Notes: generated by a model not told the origin, from the letters alone. 64,000 nucleotides of DNA from Adlercreutzia sp. ZJ176 (GCF_011038975.1 NZ_JAAKEC010000001.1:62001-126000); one strand, 5' to 3'. Shown: positions 42,620-51,885, numbered from the stretch's first letter. Program-made: numbers and translations.

Positions 42620-43864
42620 CTAGTTCTGCGCTTTCTTGAGACGCGCCCTTATCACGAAGAGCAGGGCGAGGGAGCTCGCGAACAGCACGATGCCGGCAGC
42701 GGCGAGCACGCCGGTGGCAGCGCTCCACGCCGCCGCGACGATGGCGCCGACGGATCCGAAGAGAATCCCTCCCACGCACTGGCCCAGGGACATGAGCGTC
42801 GAAGCGACTGGCGCGAGCTGGGGGCGCGGCGCGATCTCGGCGACCATGGTGAAGAAGATGGCCGGGACGACGCCGTTCGCCAAACCGAAGACCACCATCC
42901 AGGGAACGATGAGGTCAGGGGTGATGATGTAGGCGAAGGCGAAGGCGACGCCCTCAACGGCAGATGCCACGCAGAGGATGGTCAGGCGCTTCATGCTGCC
43001 GACGACGGCGTTCAGCACGAAGCCCATGACGATGCCGCCGGCGATAACCGCGATGTTCAAGATGTTGAGCTGAGCGTTTGCCGCCCCCTGGTCCATGCCC
43101 ATAGTCTGGACCATGTACAGCGTCTCGAAGTTCATGACGCAAGCGGTGCCCAGGGAGAACGCCGCGAACGCGAGGAAGGCGAGCCAGCAGGAAAGGCTCT
43201 TGAAGCCCTCGGAAACCTTCGGGCTCTCCTCGTCGGCCGACTGATCGGCGTCAAGGTAGGACACCTGAGGGTTCTTCGCGGCGATCAGCCACGCGACGAT
43301 CACGACGACGAGCAGGGCGACGACGAACCAGAAGACGTTGTGGTAGCTCTCAGGCGTCCCCACATCGAAGAGGAACCCGGACGTGCCCATGATGAACAGC
43401 CCGCCGAAGGGAACCCACACGGAGAATATGCCCATCGGCAGCCCGCGCTTCGAAGGCGGGAACCATTCCGAGAACAGGACCGGGACGACCGTTCCGATGC
43501 ACGAGTAACCGACGCCCTCGATGAGGCGGCCCACGAGCAGCATGTCATAGCTCGTCGCCAAGGCGCTGATGACGGCTCCCACCGTCGCGCAAGCCAAGAC
43601 CATGAGCGTGGTCTTCTTCGTCCCAAGCTTCAGGATGATGGTCGCCGCGAAGAACGCGAGGACGAACCCCACATAGCCGTTGACCGACATCAGGATGCTC
43701 ATGTCGCTCGTGTCGATGCCGAGAGCAGGCAGGACAAGCGAGGAGGTCGCGCCAAGCTTCTGGTTGTTCACCGAGATCAGAACAGATGCGATGATCGCCA
43801 CGATGGCAACGGCCCATGCCCTCCCCTCTTGTCTCACTCGATCTTTGGATGCGCTTTCTGTCAT
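42620..43864 (-). CDS. MFS transporter of the Mop3 module (first gene)
   Basis: The 414-residue protein has twelve helices and MFS motifs (AATIILKLGTKKTTLMVLA, VGRLIEGVGYSCIGTVVPVLFSEWFPPSKRGL), the latter typical of the oxalate/formate and sugar-phosphate-like groups. AAGGGGAA precedes the ATG at 43864. It is 53 bases upstream of Mop3 and likely co-transcribed. Having an MFS gene at each end of the enzyme genes suggests a substrate importer and a product exporter, or two substrates. Confidence 0.9.
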   Translation of the reverse strand: MTESASKDRVRQEGRAWAVAIVAIIASVLISVNNQKLGATSSLVLPALGIDTSDMSILMSVNGYVGFVLAFFAATIILKLGTKKTTLMVLACATVGAVISALATSYDMLLVGRLIEGVGYSCIGTVVPVLFSEWFPPSKRGLPMGIFSVWVPFGGLFIMGTSGFLFDVGTPESYHNVFWFVVALLVVVIVAWLIAAKNPQVSYLDADQSADEESPKVSEGFKSLSCWLAFLAFAAFSLGTACVMNFETLYMVQTMGMDQGAANAQLNILNIAVIAGGIVMGFVLNAVVGSMKRLTILCVASAVEGVAFAFAYIITPDLIVPWMVVFGLANGVVPAIFFTMVAEIAPRPQLAPVASTLMSLGQCVGGILFGSVGAIVAAAWSAATGVLAAAGIVLFASSLALLFVIRARLKKAQN

Positions 43865-44296
43865 TGATTCCCCTTTCATCCGACAATACACAATCGCGCC
43901 GCCTCGTCCCCACATGCGCCCTCAAGGCGTCGGTTCGAGTTGGCGTTGAGCATTATAGGGACGAAAAGGGCATCTGAACTGGCTCTTTGCATTCCTTGAT
44001 TGAGATGTGAGGATGAGGGTCGTTTCGAAAATGCGACGCTTCGGCGCTTTTGTTCCAAACCGCCTGCCTGCTGCTCCCTGCACGCAGGCGCGAACGCGAT
44101 GCGGGCGAGGACGCGAAGCGAGCGGGGGCGAGAAGCGAACAGGGCTGCCGCGGGGGTGGCGTGAGCGGGGTCGGGAGATGGGGAGGCGCGAGCGGGAGCG
44201 GGGCGAGGTGCGGGCAAGAGGCTGACGCAAGCACGAAGCGAGGTGCGAGCAGGGCGCGAAGGCTGCCGCGGGGCACGGCGTGATACACTGTCGAGC
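43865..44296. promoter_or_regulatory. divergent region Mop3 operon / Nudix gene with TATAAT promoter
   Basis: On the minus strand TATAAT (43957-43952) is a consensus -10 for the Mop3 operon; no -35 hexamer is evident, so activation is likely. The leader is about 80 bases. The rest (44050-44280) is low-complexity GC-rich sequence with repeated GCGAGCGGG-like words and no gene. TACACT at 44284-44289 is a -10 candidate only 7 bases before the Nudix ATG. Confidence 0.5.
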
Positions 44297-44884
44297 ATGA
44301 GCCTTTACGATGACATCCTCGCCTTCGAGCCGTTCAACGAACAGGAGGCGGCCGACAAGCCGGTGATCCTGCGCGCGCTGCGCGAGGACCCGGCGTGCTT
44401 CGAGCGCGCGGCGCAGGCGCACATGGCGTGCTCCATCTGGGTGGTCGACCCCACGTTCACACAGACGCTGCTCGTGTACCACAACATCTACGACTCGTGG
44501 AGCTGGATCGGCGGACACGCCGACGGCGAGCGCGACCTGGCGCGCGTGGCGCTGCGCGAGCTGGAGGAGGAGACGGGCGTGGCGGGCGCGCGGCTTCTGC
44601 CGTGCGGGCCGGGCGGCATCTACTCAGTCGAGGTGCTCACGGTGGACGGGCACGTCAAGCGCGGCGCGTACGTGAGCTCGCATCTGCACCTCAACGTCAC
44701 CTACCTGGCCATGGCCGACCCCGCCGAACCGCTGCGCGTCAAGCCTGACGAGAACAGCGGCGTGCGCTGGGTGTCGATGGAAGACGCCATCACGCTCTCG
44801 ACCGAGCCGTGGATACGCGACCGCATCTACCGCAAGCTCATCGACAAGCTGCCCGCCGCCCGCGCCGCCAGCGGCCTGCTCTAG
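44297..44884 (+). CDS. Nudix hydrolase
   Basis: The 195-residue protein has a complete Nudix box G-x5-E-x7-R-E-x2-E-E-x-G-V in GGHADGERDLARVALRELEEETGV (about residues 74-97). These enzymes hydrolyse nucleoside diphosphates linked to another group; the substrate is unknown. The ATG at 44297 has no Shine-Dalgarno, and a TACACT -10 lies 7 bases upstream, which suggests a leaderless mRNA; the reading frame extends upstream to 44243 through low-complexity sequence. Confidence 0.9.
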   Translation: MSLYDDILAFEPFNEQEAADKPVILRALREDPACFERAAQAHMACSIWVVDPTFTQTLLVYHNIYDSWSWIGGHADGERDLARVALRELEEETGVAGARLLPCGPGGIYSVEVLTVDGHVKRGAYVSSHLHLNVTYLAMADPAEPLRVKPDENSGVRWVSMEDAITLSTEPWIRDRIYRKLIDKLPAARAASGLL

Positions 44885-45001
44885 CGCGCACGCCCTACCC
44901 AGGCAGGGCGGCCCGCCCTCACACGGCCGCCGCACCCGAGCAGGGCGACTCGTCCTCACGCGCCCGACTTCCCCGAGCAGGGCGCCCCGCCTTCGGGCGC
45001 C

Positions 45002-46093
45002 TCAGTAGTAGCGGTAGTACGCGGCGCAGCTTCCCTCGCTCGACACCATGCAGGGGCCCACGGGGTTCTCGGGCGAGCACACCGTGCGGAACAGCGAACA
45101 GTCGCTCGGGGGCATGATGCCGCGCAGCACGTCGCCGCAGCGGCAGCCCCTGTGCTCGACGGTGGGCTCCACCGCGGGCGCGAAGCGGCGCATGGCGTCG
45201 AAGTCGGCGAACTCCTCGCGGATGCGGTAGCCCGACCCGGGGATCTCCCCCAGCCCGCGCCACGTGGAGGCGCAGGTCTCGAACACCTCGTCGATGGCGG
45301 CGAGCGCCACGGGGTTGCCTTCGGGCATGACGCCGCGCGCGTACGCGATCTCGATCTCAGCGCGGCCCTCGTGCAGCTGGCGCATGATCATGGCGATGCC
45401 CTGCAGCACGTCGACCGGCTCGAAGCCCGTGATGACACCAGGGACGCCGTACTTCTCCGCGAGGAAGCGGTAGGGCTCGGCGCCGATGATGGTGCTTACG
45501 TGCCCCGGCAGGATGAGCGCGTCCACCTTGAGCGCCGGGTCGTTGATGATGACTTCGAGCGCGCCGGGCATGTTCTTGTGCGCGGCGTACACGCTGAAGT
45601 TCGCCAAGCCCGCCGCCTTCGCGCGCTTGATGGCCATGGCCACGAGCGGCGTGGTGGTCTCGAAGCCAACGCCCACGAACACGACCTGGCGGTCGGGGTT
45701 GTCCTGCGCGAGGCGCAGCGCGTCGAGCGGCGAGTACACGATCTCCACCGCACGCCCGGCAGCCTGCTCCTGAAGTAGACTCGAGGTGGAGCCCGGCACG
45801 CGCGTCATGTCGCCGAACGTGGCGATGGTCACTTCCGGCACCCGCGCGAGCGCGATCACCTTGTCGATGTCGTGGTTCGACGTCACGCACACCGGGCAGC
45901 CCGGGCCGCTGGCCAGGCGCGTGCCCTCGGGCATGAGGCCGCGGATGCCGTTGCGCGCGATGGCCACCGTGTGCGTGCCGCACACCTCCATGAGCGTGGC
46001 GCCCGCCGGCGCCAGCGCGCGGATGGAGCCGATCAGGCCCCGCGCCAGCTCGGGGTCCTTGAACGCCTTGAGCTCTGCTCGCAAGTCACCCAT
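45002..46093 (-). CDS. hypD: hydrogenase maturation protein HypD
   Basis: The 363-residue protein has the HypD cysteine motifs: MEVCGTHT near residue 37, GPGCPVCVT near 64-72, and the C-terminal HRGCRCGDVLRG and VCSPENPVGPCMVSSEGSC region that binds the [4Fe-4S] cluster. With HypC it assembles the Fe(CN)2CO unit of [NiFe] hydrogenases. It follows hypC after 4 bases. No structural hydrogenase gene and no hypE, hypA or hypB lie in this window. Confidence 0.97.
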   Translation of the reverse strand: MGDLRAELKAFKDPELARGLIGSIRALAPAGATLMEVCGTHTVAIARNGIRGLMPEGTRLASGPGCPVCVTSNHDIDKVIALARVPEVTIATFGDMTRVPGSTSSLLQEQAAGRAVEIVYSPLDALRLAQDNPDRQVVFVGVGFETTTPLVAMAIKRAKAAGLANFSVYAAHKNMPGALEVIINDPALKVDALILPGHVSTIIGAEPYRFLAEKYGVPGVITGFEPVDVLQGIAMIMRQLHEGRAEIEIAYARGVMPEGNPVALAAIDEVFETCASTWRGLGEIPGSGYRIREEFADFDAMRRFAPAVEPTVEHRGCRCGDVLRGIMPPSDCSLFRTVCSPENPVGPCMVSSEGSCAAYYRYY

Positions 46094-46097
46094 GCCC

Positions 46098-46367
46098 TTA
46101 TGCCCCCGCGACGGCGATCTGCTCTTCGGAAACCCCCAGGTCCTCGCCTACGAGGTCGGGAAACTGCCTGATGAGGTCGATGGTCTCCAGCGCGAACTGC
46201 TCGTCGACCACCTCGATGGCGAAGCCCGCGTGCACGAGCACGTAGTCGCCCTCGCCCGCCTGCGGCGTGAGGTCAACCGAGATGGAGCGCGTCACGCCCA
46301 GGATGTCGACCGTCGCCAGCCTGCCGTCCTCGATCTGGGTAATCCTCGCCGGAATCGCCAAGCACAT
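46098..46367 (-). CDS. hypC: hydrogenase maturation chaperone HypC/HybG
   Basis: The 89-residue protein begins MCLAIPARI; Cys2 is the essential residue that carries the iron ligand complex. It continues with the family beta-barrel (VDILGVTRSISVDLTP, GDYVLVHAGFAIEVVDEQFA). GAAGG precedes the ATG at 46367. It lies between hypF and hypD and forms a complex with HypD. Confidence 0.97.
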   Translation of the reverse strand: MCLAIPARITQIEDGRLATVDILGVTRSISVDLTPQAGEGDYVLVHAGFAIEVVDEQFALETIDLIRQFPDLVGEDLGVSEEQIAVAGA

Positions 46368-46407
46368 GTCTGCCTTCTTTCACCCTCCGACGTCGCGCGG
46401 AGGAACG

Positions 46408-49020
46408 TCACATCGCCTTCGTTTTCGCCCATGCTACCACAGCCTGGCCGAGCGAGACGCTTCCGTCGTTAGGCGGCAGGTCGCGGCTGATGGCGACCGT
46501 GAAGCCCGCGCCCTCGAGCGCGGCGAGCGCGTGCTCGACGACGTAGCGGTTCATGAACACGCCGCCCGCGAGCACCACGGTCCCGATGCCGTACAGCGCG
46601 CGCACGAGCTCGGCTGCCTGCACGACGGCGCCCACCACGGCGTCGTGGAAGCGCCGCGCGATGACCGGCACGGGTACGCCCGCCGCCGCGTCGTCGAGCA
46701 GCGCGCGGAAGGTGGGCTCGGCGTCGAGCAGGACCACCGAGGTGTCCTGCGCCGTGCTCGCCTCGGTGGCCGTGTTCTTCACGACCGCCACCGCATAGCG
46801 CTCGGCGGCGTCCGCTTCGTCGGCGGCGCCCTCTTCCGCGAGGTTGCCGACGGCCGCTTCCAGCAGGCACGCGCCCTCGCCCTCGTAGGCGGGCTCAGCG
46901 CAGACGCCGAGCAGCGCGCTGGCCGCGTCGAACAGACGCCCGACCGAGGAGGTCAGAGGCGTGTTGATGCCCTGCTCGATCATGGCGTCGCAGATGCCCG
47001 CCTGCACGCCGAGCGCCTCGAGCGCCGACGCGGCGCCGGGGTGGTCCAGCAGGTCGAAGGCCCACAGCACGCCGTAGGCCATGCGCAGCGGGTGCCTGAT
47101 GGCCGCGGCGCCGCCCGGCATGGGCACGTAGACGAAGTTGGCGAAGCGCTCGAACGCCTGCAGGTTCGCGAGCATCACCTCGCCGCCCCAGATGGCGCCG
47201 TCGACGCCAAAGCCCGTGCCGTCGAACGCGATGCCGCACACCGCGTCATGCAAGCTGTGCTCGGCCATGACCGCGGCCACGTGCGCGTGGTGATGCTGCA
47301 CCTCCGTCACGGGAAGTGCCTGGCCATGCGCCCACTTCGACGTGAGGTACTCGGGGTGCAGGTCGCAGGCGACCACGGCGGGCTCAAGCTCGAACAGCTT
47401 CTCGTAGCGCCGGCGCGCCGCCAGCCACGCGTCGTAGGTCTCGGCGTTCTCCATGTCGCCGACGTGCTGCGAGACGAACGCCTCGGCGCCCTGCGCGCCT
47501 TGCGCATCCTCCCCACCCGCGCGCAGGAGCGTGAAGGTGTTCTTCTGCTCCGGCCCGGTGGCGAAAATGACGGGCGAGGCCGCCCCGCCGGCGCCAGCGC
47601 GGCACGATGGGGCGCCGTGGGAGGCCCCAGCGCCTGCGTCAGCCCCACCTGCGTCAGCTGCCCCGCCGGCTTGCCCCTCCAGGGCGAGCGGAACGGGCAG
47701 CGGCGCGTAGCCGCGGGCGCGGCGGATGAACTGCACGGCATGCCCCGCGCTGCCCGCGCGGATCACGCGCACCACCGAGTCGTCGAAGCGCGTGAGGATG
47801 TCGCGGTTGTTCCCCAGAAACGCGTCGGCCACGTCCGCCAGATTCGCGTAGGCCTCCTCGTCGCTCACCACGATGGGCTCGTCGTGCAGGTTCCCCGAGG
47901 TCATCACCAGCATGGGAGGGAGGGCGCCACCTGCGGGCGCGGCAGCGAAATCGGCAGCACCAGCGGCAGCAGCGCCGGCGTCAGCAGCGCCAAGGCCAGC
48001 CCCGGCAGCACCCGCACCGTCCGCCTCCGCCGCGGCGAAGTCGTGCATGAGGAGGTGCTGCACGGGGGCATAGGGCAGCATCACGCCGAGCTCGCCCAAG
48101 CCGTCGGCGAGGCGCGGCGCGAGGCGTGCGCCCGCGCGCTTGCGCAGAAGCACGATGGGCCGCTGCGCGCCGGTGAGCACCGCCTCCTCCACCTCGTTGA
48201 CCTCGCACACCGCGCGCACGTCGCGCACGCTGGCCATCATGACCGCGAACGCCTTGCCCTCGCGCCGCTTGCGCGCACGCAGGCGCGCCACCGCCTCGGG
48301 GTTGCTCGCGTCGCATGCCAGGTGGAAGCCGCCGAGGCCCTTCACCGCCAGGATCTTCCCCGCGCGCAGAAGCTCAGCCGCCCGCGCGAAGATGGCGTCG
48401 CTCTCCTCGCGCGTGCTGCCGCACGTCACCTCGCCTGCGCTGCCCTCGCGCCACGTCACCTGAGGCCCGCAGTCGAAGCAGGCGTCGGGCTGGGCGTGGA
48501 AGCGGCGGTCGAGCGGGTCGGCGTACTCGGCGGCGCAGCGGCCGCACATCTCGAAGTCGCGCATCGACGTCTTCGCGCGGTCGTACGGAAGCCCCTCGAT
48601 GATGGTGAAGCGCGGGCCGCAGTTCGTGCAGTTGATGAACGGGTAGCGGAAGCGCCGGTCGTTGGGGTTGAAGAGCTCGCGCAGGCAGTCGTCGCAGGTG
48701 GCGAGCTCGGGCGACACGAGCGTGGTCTGATCCGCCGCCGCGGCGTCCGAGAAGCGGATCTCGAAGCGGTCGAAGTCCTCGAGCGGCACCTCCTCGAGGT
48801 CGATCTGCGTGACCTGCGCGGCAGCGGGCGCGCCCTCCGACAGCTCGAGCACGAACTCGTCAAGCAGCTTGCCCTCGCCTTCGGCGTGGATGTGGACGCC
48901 GTCAGTCGCATTCAGAACCCAGCCGTTGATCAGGTACCTCTTCGCCATGCGATACACGAAGGGGCGGAATCCCACCCCTTGGACGATGCCCTGGACGTGT
49001 ATGTTGAGCGCCTCGACCAT
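46408..49020 (-). CDS. hypF: carbamoyltransferase HypF
   Basis: The 870-residue protein has the HypF order: acylphosphatase domain (residues 1-90, GIVQGVGFRPFVYRMA), two zinc fingers (CDDCLRELFNPNDRRFRYPF and CGRCAAEYADPLDRRFH, about 108-190), a YrdC-like domain (from about 205) and a Kae1-like carbamoyltransferase domain (HHHAHVAAVMAEHSLHD, FDGTGFGVDGAIWGGE). It makes the thiocarbamate precursor of the cyanide ligands. It is about 100 residues longer than usual because of two Ala/Gly-rich low-complexity insertions (about residues 330-370 and 440-485). It starts 8 bases after pgi. Confidence 0.96.
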   Translation of the reverse strand: MVEALNIHVQGIVQGVGFRPFVYRMAKRYLINGWVLNATDGVHIHAEGEGKLLDEFVLELSEGAPAAAQVTQIDLEEVPLEDFDRFEIRFSDAAAADQTTLVSPELATCDDCLRELFNPNDRRFRYPFINCTNCGPRFTIIEGLPYDRAKTSMRDFEMCGRCAAEYADPLDRRFHAQPDACFDCGPQVTWREGSAGEVTCGSTREESDAIFARAAELLRAGKILAVKGLGGFHLACDASNPEAVARLRARKRREGKAFAVMMASVRDVRAVCEVNEVEEAVLTGAQRPIVLLRKRAGARLAPRLADGLGELGVMLPYAPVQHLLMHDFAAAEADGAGAAGAGLGAADAGAAAAGAADFAAAPAGGALPPMLVMTSGNLHDEPIVVSDEEAYANLADVADAFLGNNRDILTRFDDSVVRVIRAGSAGHAVQFIRRARGYAPLPVPLALEGQAGGAADAGGADAGAGASHGAPSCRAGAGGAASPVIFATGPEQKNTFTLLRAGGEDAQGAQGAEAFVSQHVGDMENAETYDAWLAARRRYEKLFELEPAVVACDLHPEYLTSKWAHGQALPVTEVQHHHAHVAAVMAEHSLHDAVCGIAFDGTGFGVDGAIWGGEVMLANLQAFERFANFVYVPMPGGAAAIRHPLRMAYGVLWAFDLLDHPGAASALEALGVQAGICDAMIEQGINTPLTSSVGRLFDAASALLGVCAEPAYEGEGACLLEAAVGNLAEEGAADEADAAERYAVAVVKNTATEASTAQDTSVVLLDAEPTFRALLDDAAAGVPVPVIARRFHDAVVGAVVQAAELVRALYGIGTVVLAGGVFMNRYVVEHALAALEGAGFTVAISRDLPPNDGSVSLGQAVVAWAKTKAM

Positions 49021-49027
49021 GCGCGCG

Positions 49028-50911
49028 CTACTCGGCCTCCGCAGGCGCGGGGGTCACCACGGCGGTCACGCCCTCGACCTCATGCGCCTCGGCGCCCGCC
49101 GCAACCGCCGCAGCAGCCGCTGCCGCAGCCGCGGCCTCGGCAGCCCCCGCCTCCTCGGCCTCACGGTCCTCTGCGGCCGCGGCCTCCTCGGCCAGCGCGC
49201 GGTCGGCCATGATCTCGGTGATCGTCTCGTGCACCACCTGCGCGAGCATGCGCAGCGTCACGCCCGAGTTGTCGGGCAGGTGCAGATGCACGCAGCGGCG
49301 CCCGCGGTTCGCCAGCGTGATCAGGTCTCCCGACGCCTGCGCCTTCGCAAGCGCGCCGAGCGACTCGGCCTCGCGCGGCAGCGGGATGTCCTTGAGCTCG
49401 TCAGCCGACAGGATCAGAAACACGCCGCAGTTCGGACCGCCCTTCTGCAGCTGGCCGGTAGAGTGCAGGTAGCGCGGGCCCACCTCCAGGCACGACACCA
49501 CGCCGAACGCCTCGGCCACGCCGTGGCGGATGGACTCGAGCGCCTCGCGGCGCCCCTCGCCCGTGAACGGCAGAAACGCGTTCAGCGCGAAGAAGTCGCC
49601 CGGCTGGACCGACGAGAGCAGCGCGTAGAGGCTCGAGCGCATGTCATCGCAGCCCTCGAACATCGGCGCCTGGCGCACCTCGACGGTGCCCATGTGGATC
49701 TCGTCGGTGAAGTTCTCCTCGTAGTCGGGCGCAGGCTGGCCCTCGCGCAGGATGTCGAGCACCACGGCCTTCGCCGACGCCACGTCAGGCTGGTCGAACG
49801 GGCACACCTTCATGAGGTAGCCGCACATGGCGATGGCGTACTCCCACATGACGAAGTGCTCCGCGAGCTCCTCCACCGAGTCGATGCGGTAGTTCTGGCG
49901 CGGGATGGACGAGTCCACGTAGGCGAGGCTCATCTCGAAGTTGCGGCGCTCGTCCCACAGGTCGGTCTTGGTCTGGTACATGATGACGCTGCGGTCGCCC
50001 GGGTCCTCGGTCAGAAGCAGCGAGTCGATCTCGATGTTGGGCAGGATGCCCTGGCCCTCCTTGCCCACCGACTCGGCGACCAGCTGCTCGATCCACAGGC
50101 CGAGCACGCGCCCGCGCTTCGGCGTGAGGAACGAGAACTTGTTGCGCCCCGCATGGTAGTTGTCGTACAGAAACGCCGCCAGGTTGATGGCCGGGTTGTC
50201 GATGGCGTCCTCGCTGCAGCGCTGCTCGGCCTCCACGGCGTGCTCGATGAACGCGTCGAGGTTGATGCCCGCGAGCGCTGCCGGCAGAAGCCCGAACACG
50301 GAGAGCGCCGAGAAGCGCCCGCCCACGGTGGGCTCGCCGGAGAACACCGCGCGCCAGCCCTCAGCCTTCGCCTGCTTCTCCAGGTCAGAGCCCGGGTCCG
50401 TGATGGCGACCAAGTTCTTCGCCACCGCCTCCGCGCCGATCTCCTTGGCGAAGCTCTCGCGCAGCGCGCAGGCGAGCAGGCGCGGCTCGATGGTGCCGCC
50501 GCTCTTCGACGAGATCACGACCAGCGTGGTGGCGGGGTTGCACGCCGAGAGCAGCTCGCGCATGCGCACCGGCGAGTCGGAGTCGAGCGTGCGGAACTTG
50601 ACGCGGTTGGAGTCCTGCTTGTTGTACTTGGTGATGGTCATGGGCGCCTGCGTGGAGCCGCCCTGCCCGATGAGCACCACCGTGTCGTACCCGTCGGCGA
50701 CCACCTCGTCGGCAAACAACTGGATCTCGTCGATGGAGCACTGCGGATGGCTCGCCAGGTCGGCCCAGCCCATGAAGTTCTCGGCGCACTTCTGCGCCTG
50801 CTCAGAAAAGTCGTACAGCGTGGCGTCCTTCGCGAAGATGCGACTCGCCACGCACTCTTTCACCAGCGTCTTCGCTGACGGATAGAGCTTCTCCATTTCT
50901 CCGGAAATCAT
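49028..50911 (-). CDS. pgi: glucose-6-phosphate isomerase-like protein
   Basis: The 627-residue protein has SIS-type sugar isomerase blocks: DTVVLIGQGGSTQAPM, VVISSKSGGTIEPRLL, SGEPTVGGRFSALSVFGLLPA and a C-terminal LHSTGQLQKGGPN. The layout resembles the isomerase part of bacterial Tal-Pgi proteins. The last 70 residues are an Ala/Glu-rich tail of unknown role, making it longer than typical. AAGGA precedes the ATG at 50911; an ATG at 50896 is a weaker alternative. It leads into hypF on the same strand with an 8-base gap, an unexpected pairing of sugar metabolism with hydrogenase maturation. Confidence 0.88.
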   Translation of the reverse strand: MISGEMEKLYPSAKTLVKECVASRIFAKDATLYDFSEQAQKCAENFMGWADLASHPQCSIDEIQLFADEVVADGYDTVVLIGQGGSTQAPMTITKYNKQDSNRVKFRTLDSDSPVRMRELLSACNPATTLVVISSKSGGTIEPRLLACALRESFAKEIGAEAVAKNLVAITDPGSDLEKQAKAEGWRAVFSGEPTVGGRFSALSVFGLLPAALAGINLDAFIEHAVEAEQRCSEDAIDNPAINLAAFLYDNYHAGRNKFSFLTPKRGRVLGLWIEQLVAESVGKEGQGILPNIEIDSLLLTEDPGDRSVIMYQTKTDLWDERRNFEMSLAYVDSSIPRQNYRIDSVEELAEHFVMWEYAIAMCGYLMKVCPFDQPDVASAKAVVLDILREGQPAPDYEENFTDEIHMGTVEVRQAPMFEGCDDMRSSLYALLSSVQPGDFFALNAFLPFTGEGRREALESIRHGVAEAFGVVSCLEVGPRYLHSTGQLQKGGPNCGVFLILSADELKDIPLPREAESLGALAKAQASGDLITLANRGRRCVHLHLPDNSGVTLRMLAQVVHETITEIMADRALAEEAAAAEDREAEEAGAAEAAAAAAAAAAVAAGAEAHEVEGVTAVVTPAPAEAE

Positions 50912-51053
50912 AGGTTCCTTCTTCTCGAGGCGCCCCTCTCCCCCGCTTCCCGGCAAGAGGCGCAAAAAGTCCAACTATGGAATTGCGAACATTCTAGCAA
51001 AGTACCTGCACGCAGCCTATTTCCCGCTCCGCGTGTGGCGTTTCTGTGAAACG

Positions 51054-51079
51054 AGAGGCGGCCAGCTGGCCGCCTCTCA
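51054..51079 (-). terminator. perfect 26-bp palindrome between pgi and the LytTR gene
   Basis: GAGAGGCGGCCAG is followed directly by its exact complement (51054-51079). TCACGTGA lies next to it and TTTTTT follows on the plus strand at 51093-51098. On the minus strand it stands after the LytTR regulator stop and may end that transcript, but the U tract is on the wrong side, so a protein-binding site is also possible. Confidence 0.55.
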
Positions 51080-51171
51080 TCACGTGATGTCGTTTTTTCG
51101 GTTGTTCGCTACCGTCCTCGCGGCCCCTTGCGGTTCGCGCGCCGTCTCCGCGGCTTCGCGGCTTTACAGCC

Positions 51172-51885
51172 CTACAGCCCGAGGGCCTTCTTGAGGGCGC
51201 TCACGCGGCGGCGGGACACGGGGATCTTCTCCTCCACGCCGTTCAGAGTGAGCAGCAGCGTGCCACCGGAGACCGACTCGATCTCCTCGACCAAGGACAG
51301 GTTCACCAGATACCCGCGGTGCACGCGGAAGAACCCGTGGCCGTCCAGGCGCTTCTCCAGCTGCGCCAGGCTCACCGTGGAGAAGTAGCGGTCGGTGTCG
51401 GTCTGCAGGTACGCGTAGTCGTCGCGCGCCATGACGAAGCGGATCTTGTCGATGCCGATGAGGATCTTCTTGCCGCCCTTCTCAACCGGGATGCGCTCGG
51501 ACTTCTGCGCCTGCATGTGCAGCGACACCTGCTCGCGCACGCGCGTGATGGCCTGCGCCAGGCGCTCGGTCTCGACGGGCTTCACCAGGTAGTCGATGGC
51601 GTTCACCTTGAACGCGTCGAGCGCGTGCTCGCTGTACGCCGTCACGAACACGACCGCCGGGGGGAACTTGAGGTGACGCAGCGCCTCGGCCAGCTGCAGG
51701 CCGGTTGCCTCGGGCATGTTCACGTCGAGGAACATGACATCACAGGGGTATTCTTTCAGCTTCTCGATGGCCTCGCGAACGCTGGCCGCCTCGGCGACCA
51801 CTTCGACCTGGCCGACTTCATCTAAGAGGAAGCGGAGCTCTGAGCGCGCAGGCGCCTCGTCGTCAACGATGATTGCCTTGAGCAC
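51172..51885 (-). CDS. LytTR-family response regulator
   Basis: The 237-residue protein has a receiver domain (IIVDDEAPARSELRFLL; phosphoacceptor Asp in VMFLDVNMPEATG; KPVET) and a C-terminal LytTR DNA-binding domain (from about residue 135; HGFFRVHRGYLVNLSLVEEIE). The start is a GTG at 51885 with GGAGG five to six bases upstream; a frame extending to 51999 is not supported. No kinase is adjacent, so it is an orphan here. LytTR regulators often control cell-wall, virulence or carbon-responsive genes (YpdB/BtsR type). Confidence 0.94.
   Translation of the reverse strand: MLKAIIVDDEAPARSELRFLLDEVGQVEVVAEAASVREAIEKLKEYPCDVMFLDVNMPEATGLQLAEALRHLKFPPAVVFVTAYSEHALDAFKVNAIDYLVKPVETERLAQAITRVREQVSLHMQAQKSERIPVEKGGKKILIGIDKIRFVMARDDYAYLQTDTDRYFSTVSLAQLEKRLDGHGFFRVHRGYLVNLSLVEEIESVSGGTLLLTLNGVEEKIPVSRRRVSALKKALGL

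Noticed and set aside
46267-49212. 981-codon plus-strand open frame opposite hypF and pgi
   Set aside because: It is the antisense shadow of hypF in a high-GC genome: Arg/His/Val-rich translation, no domain, no ribosome site.
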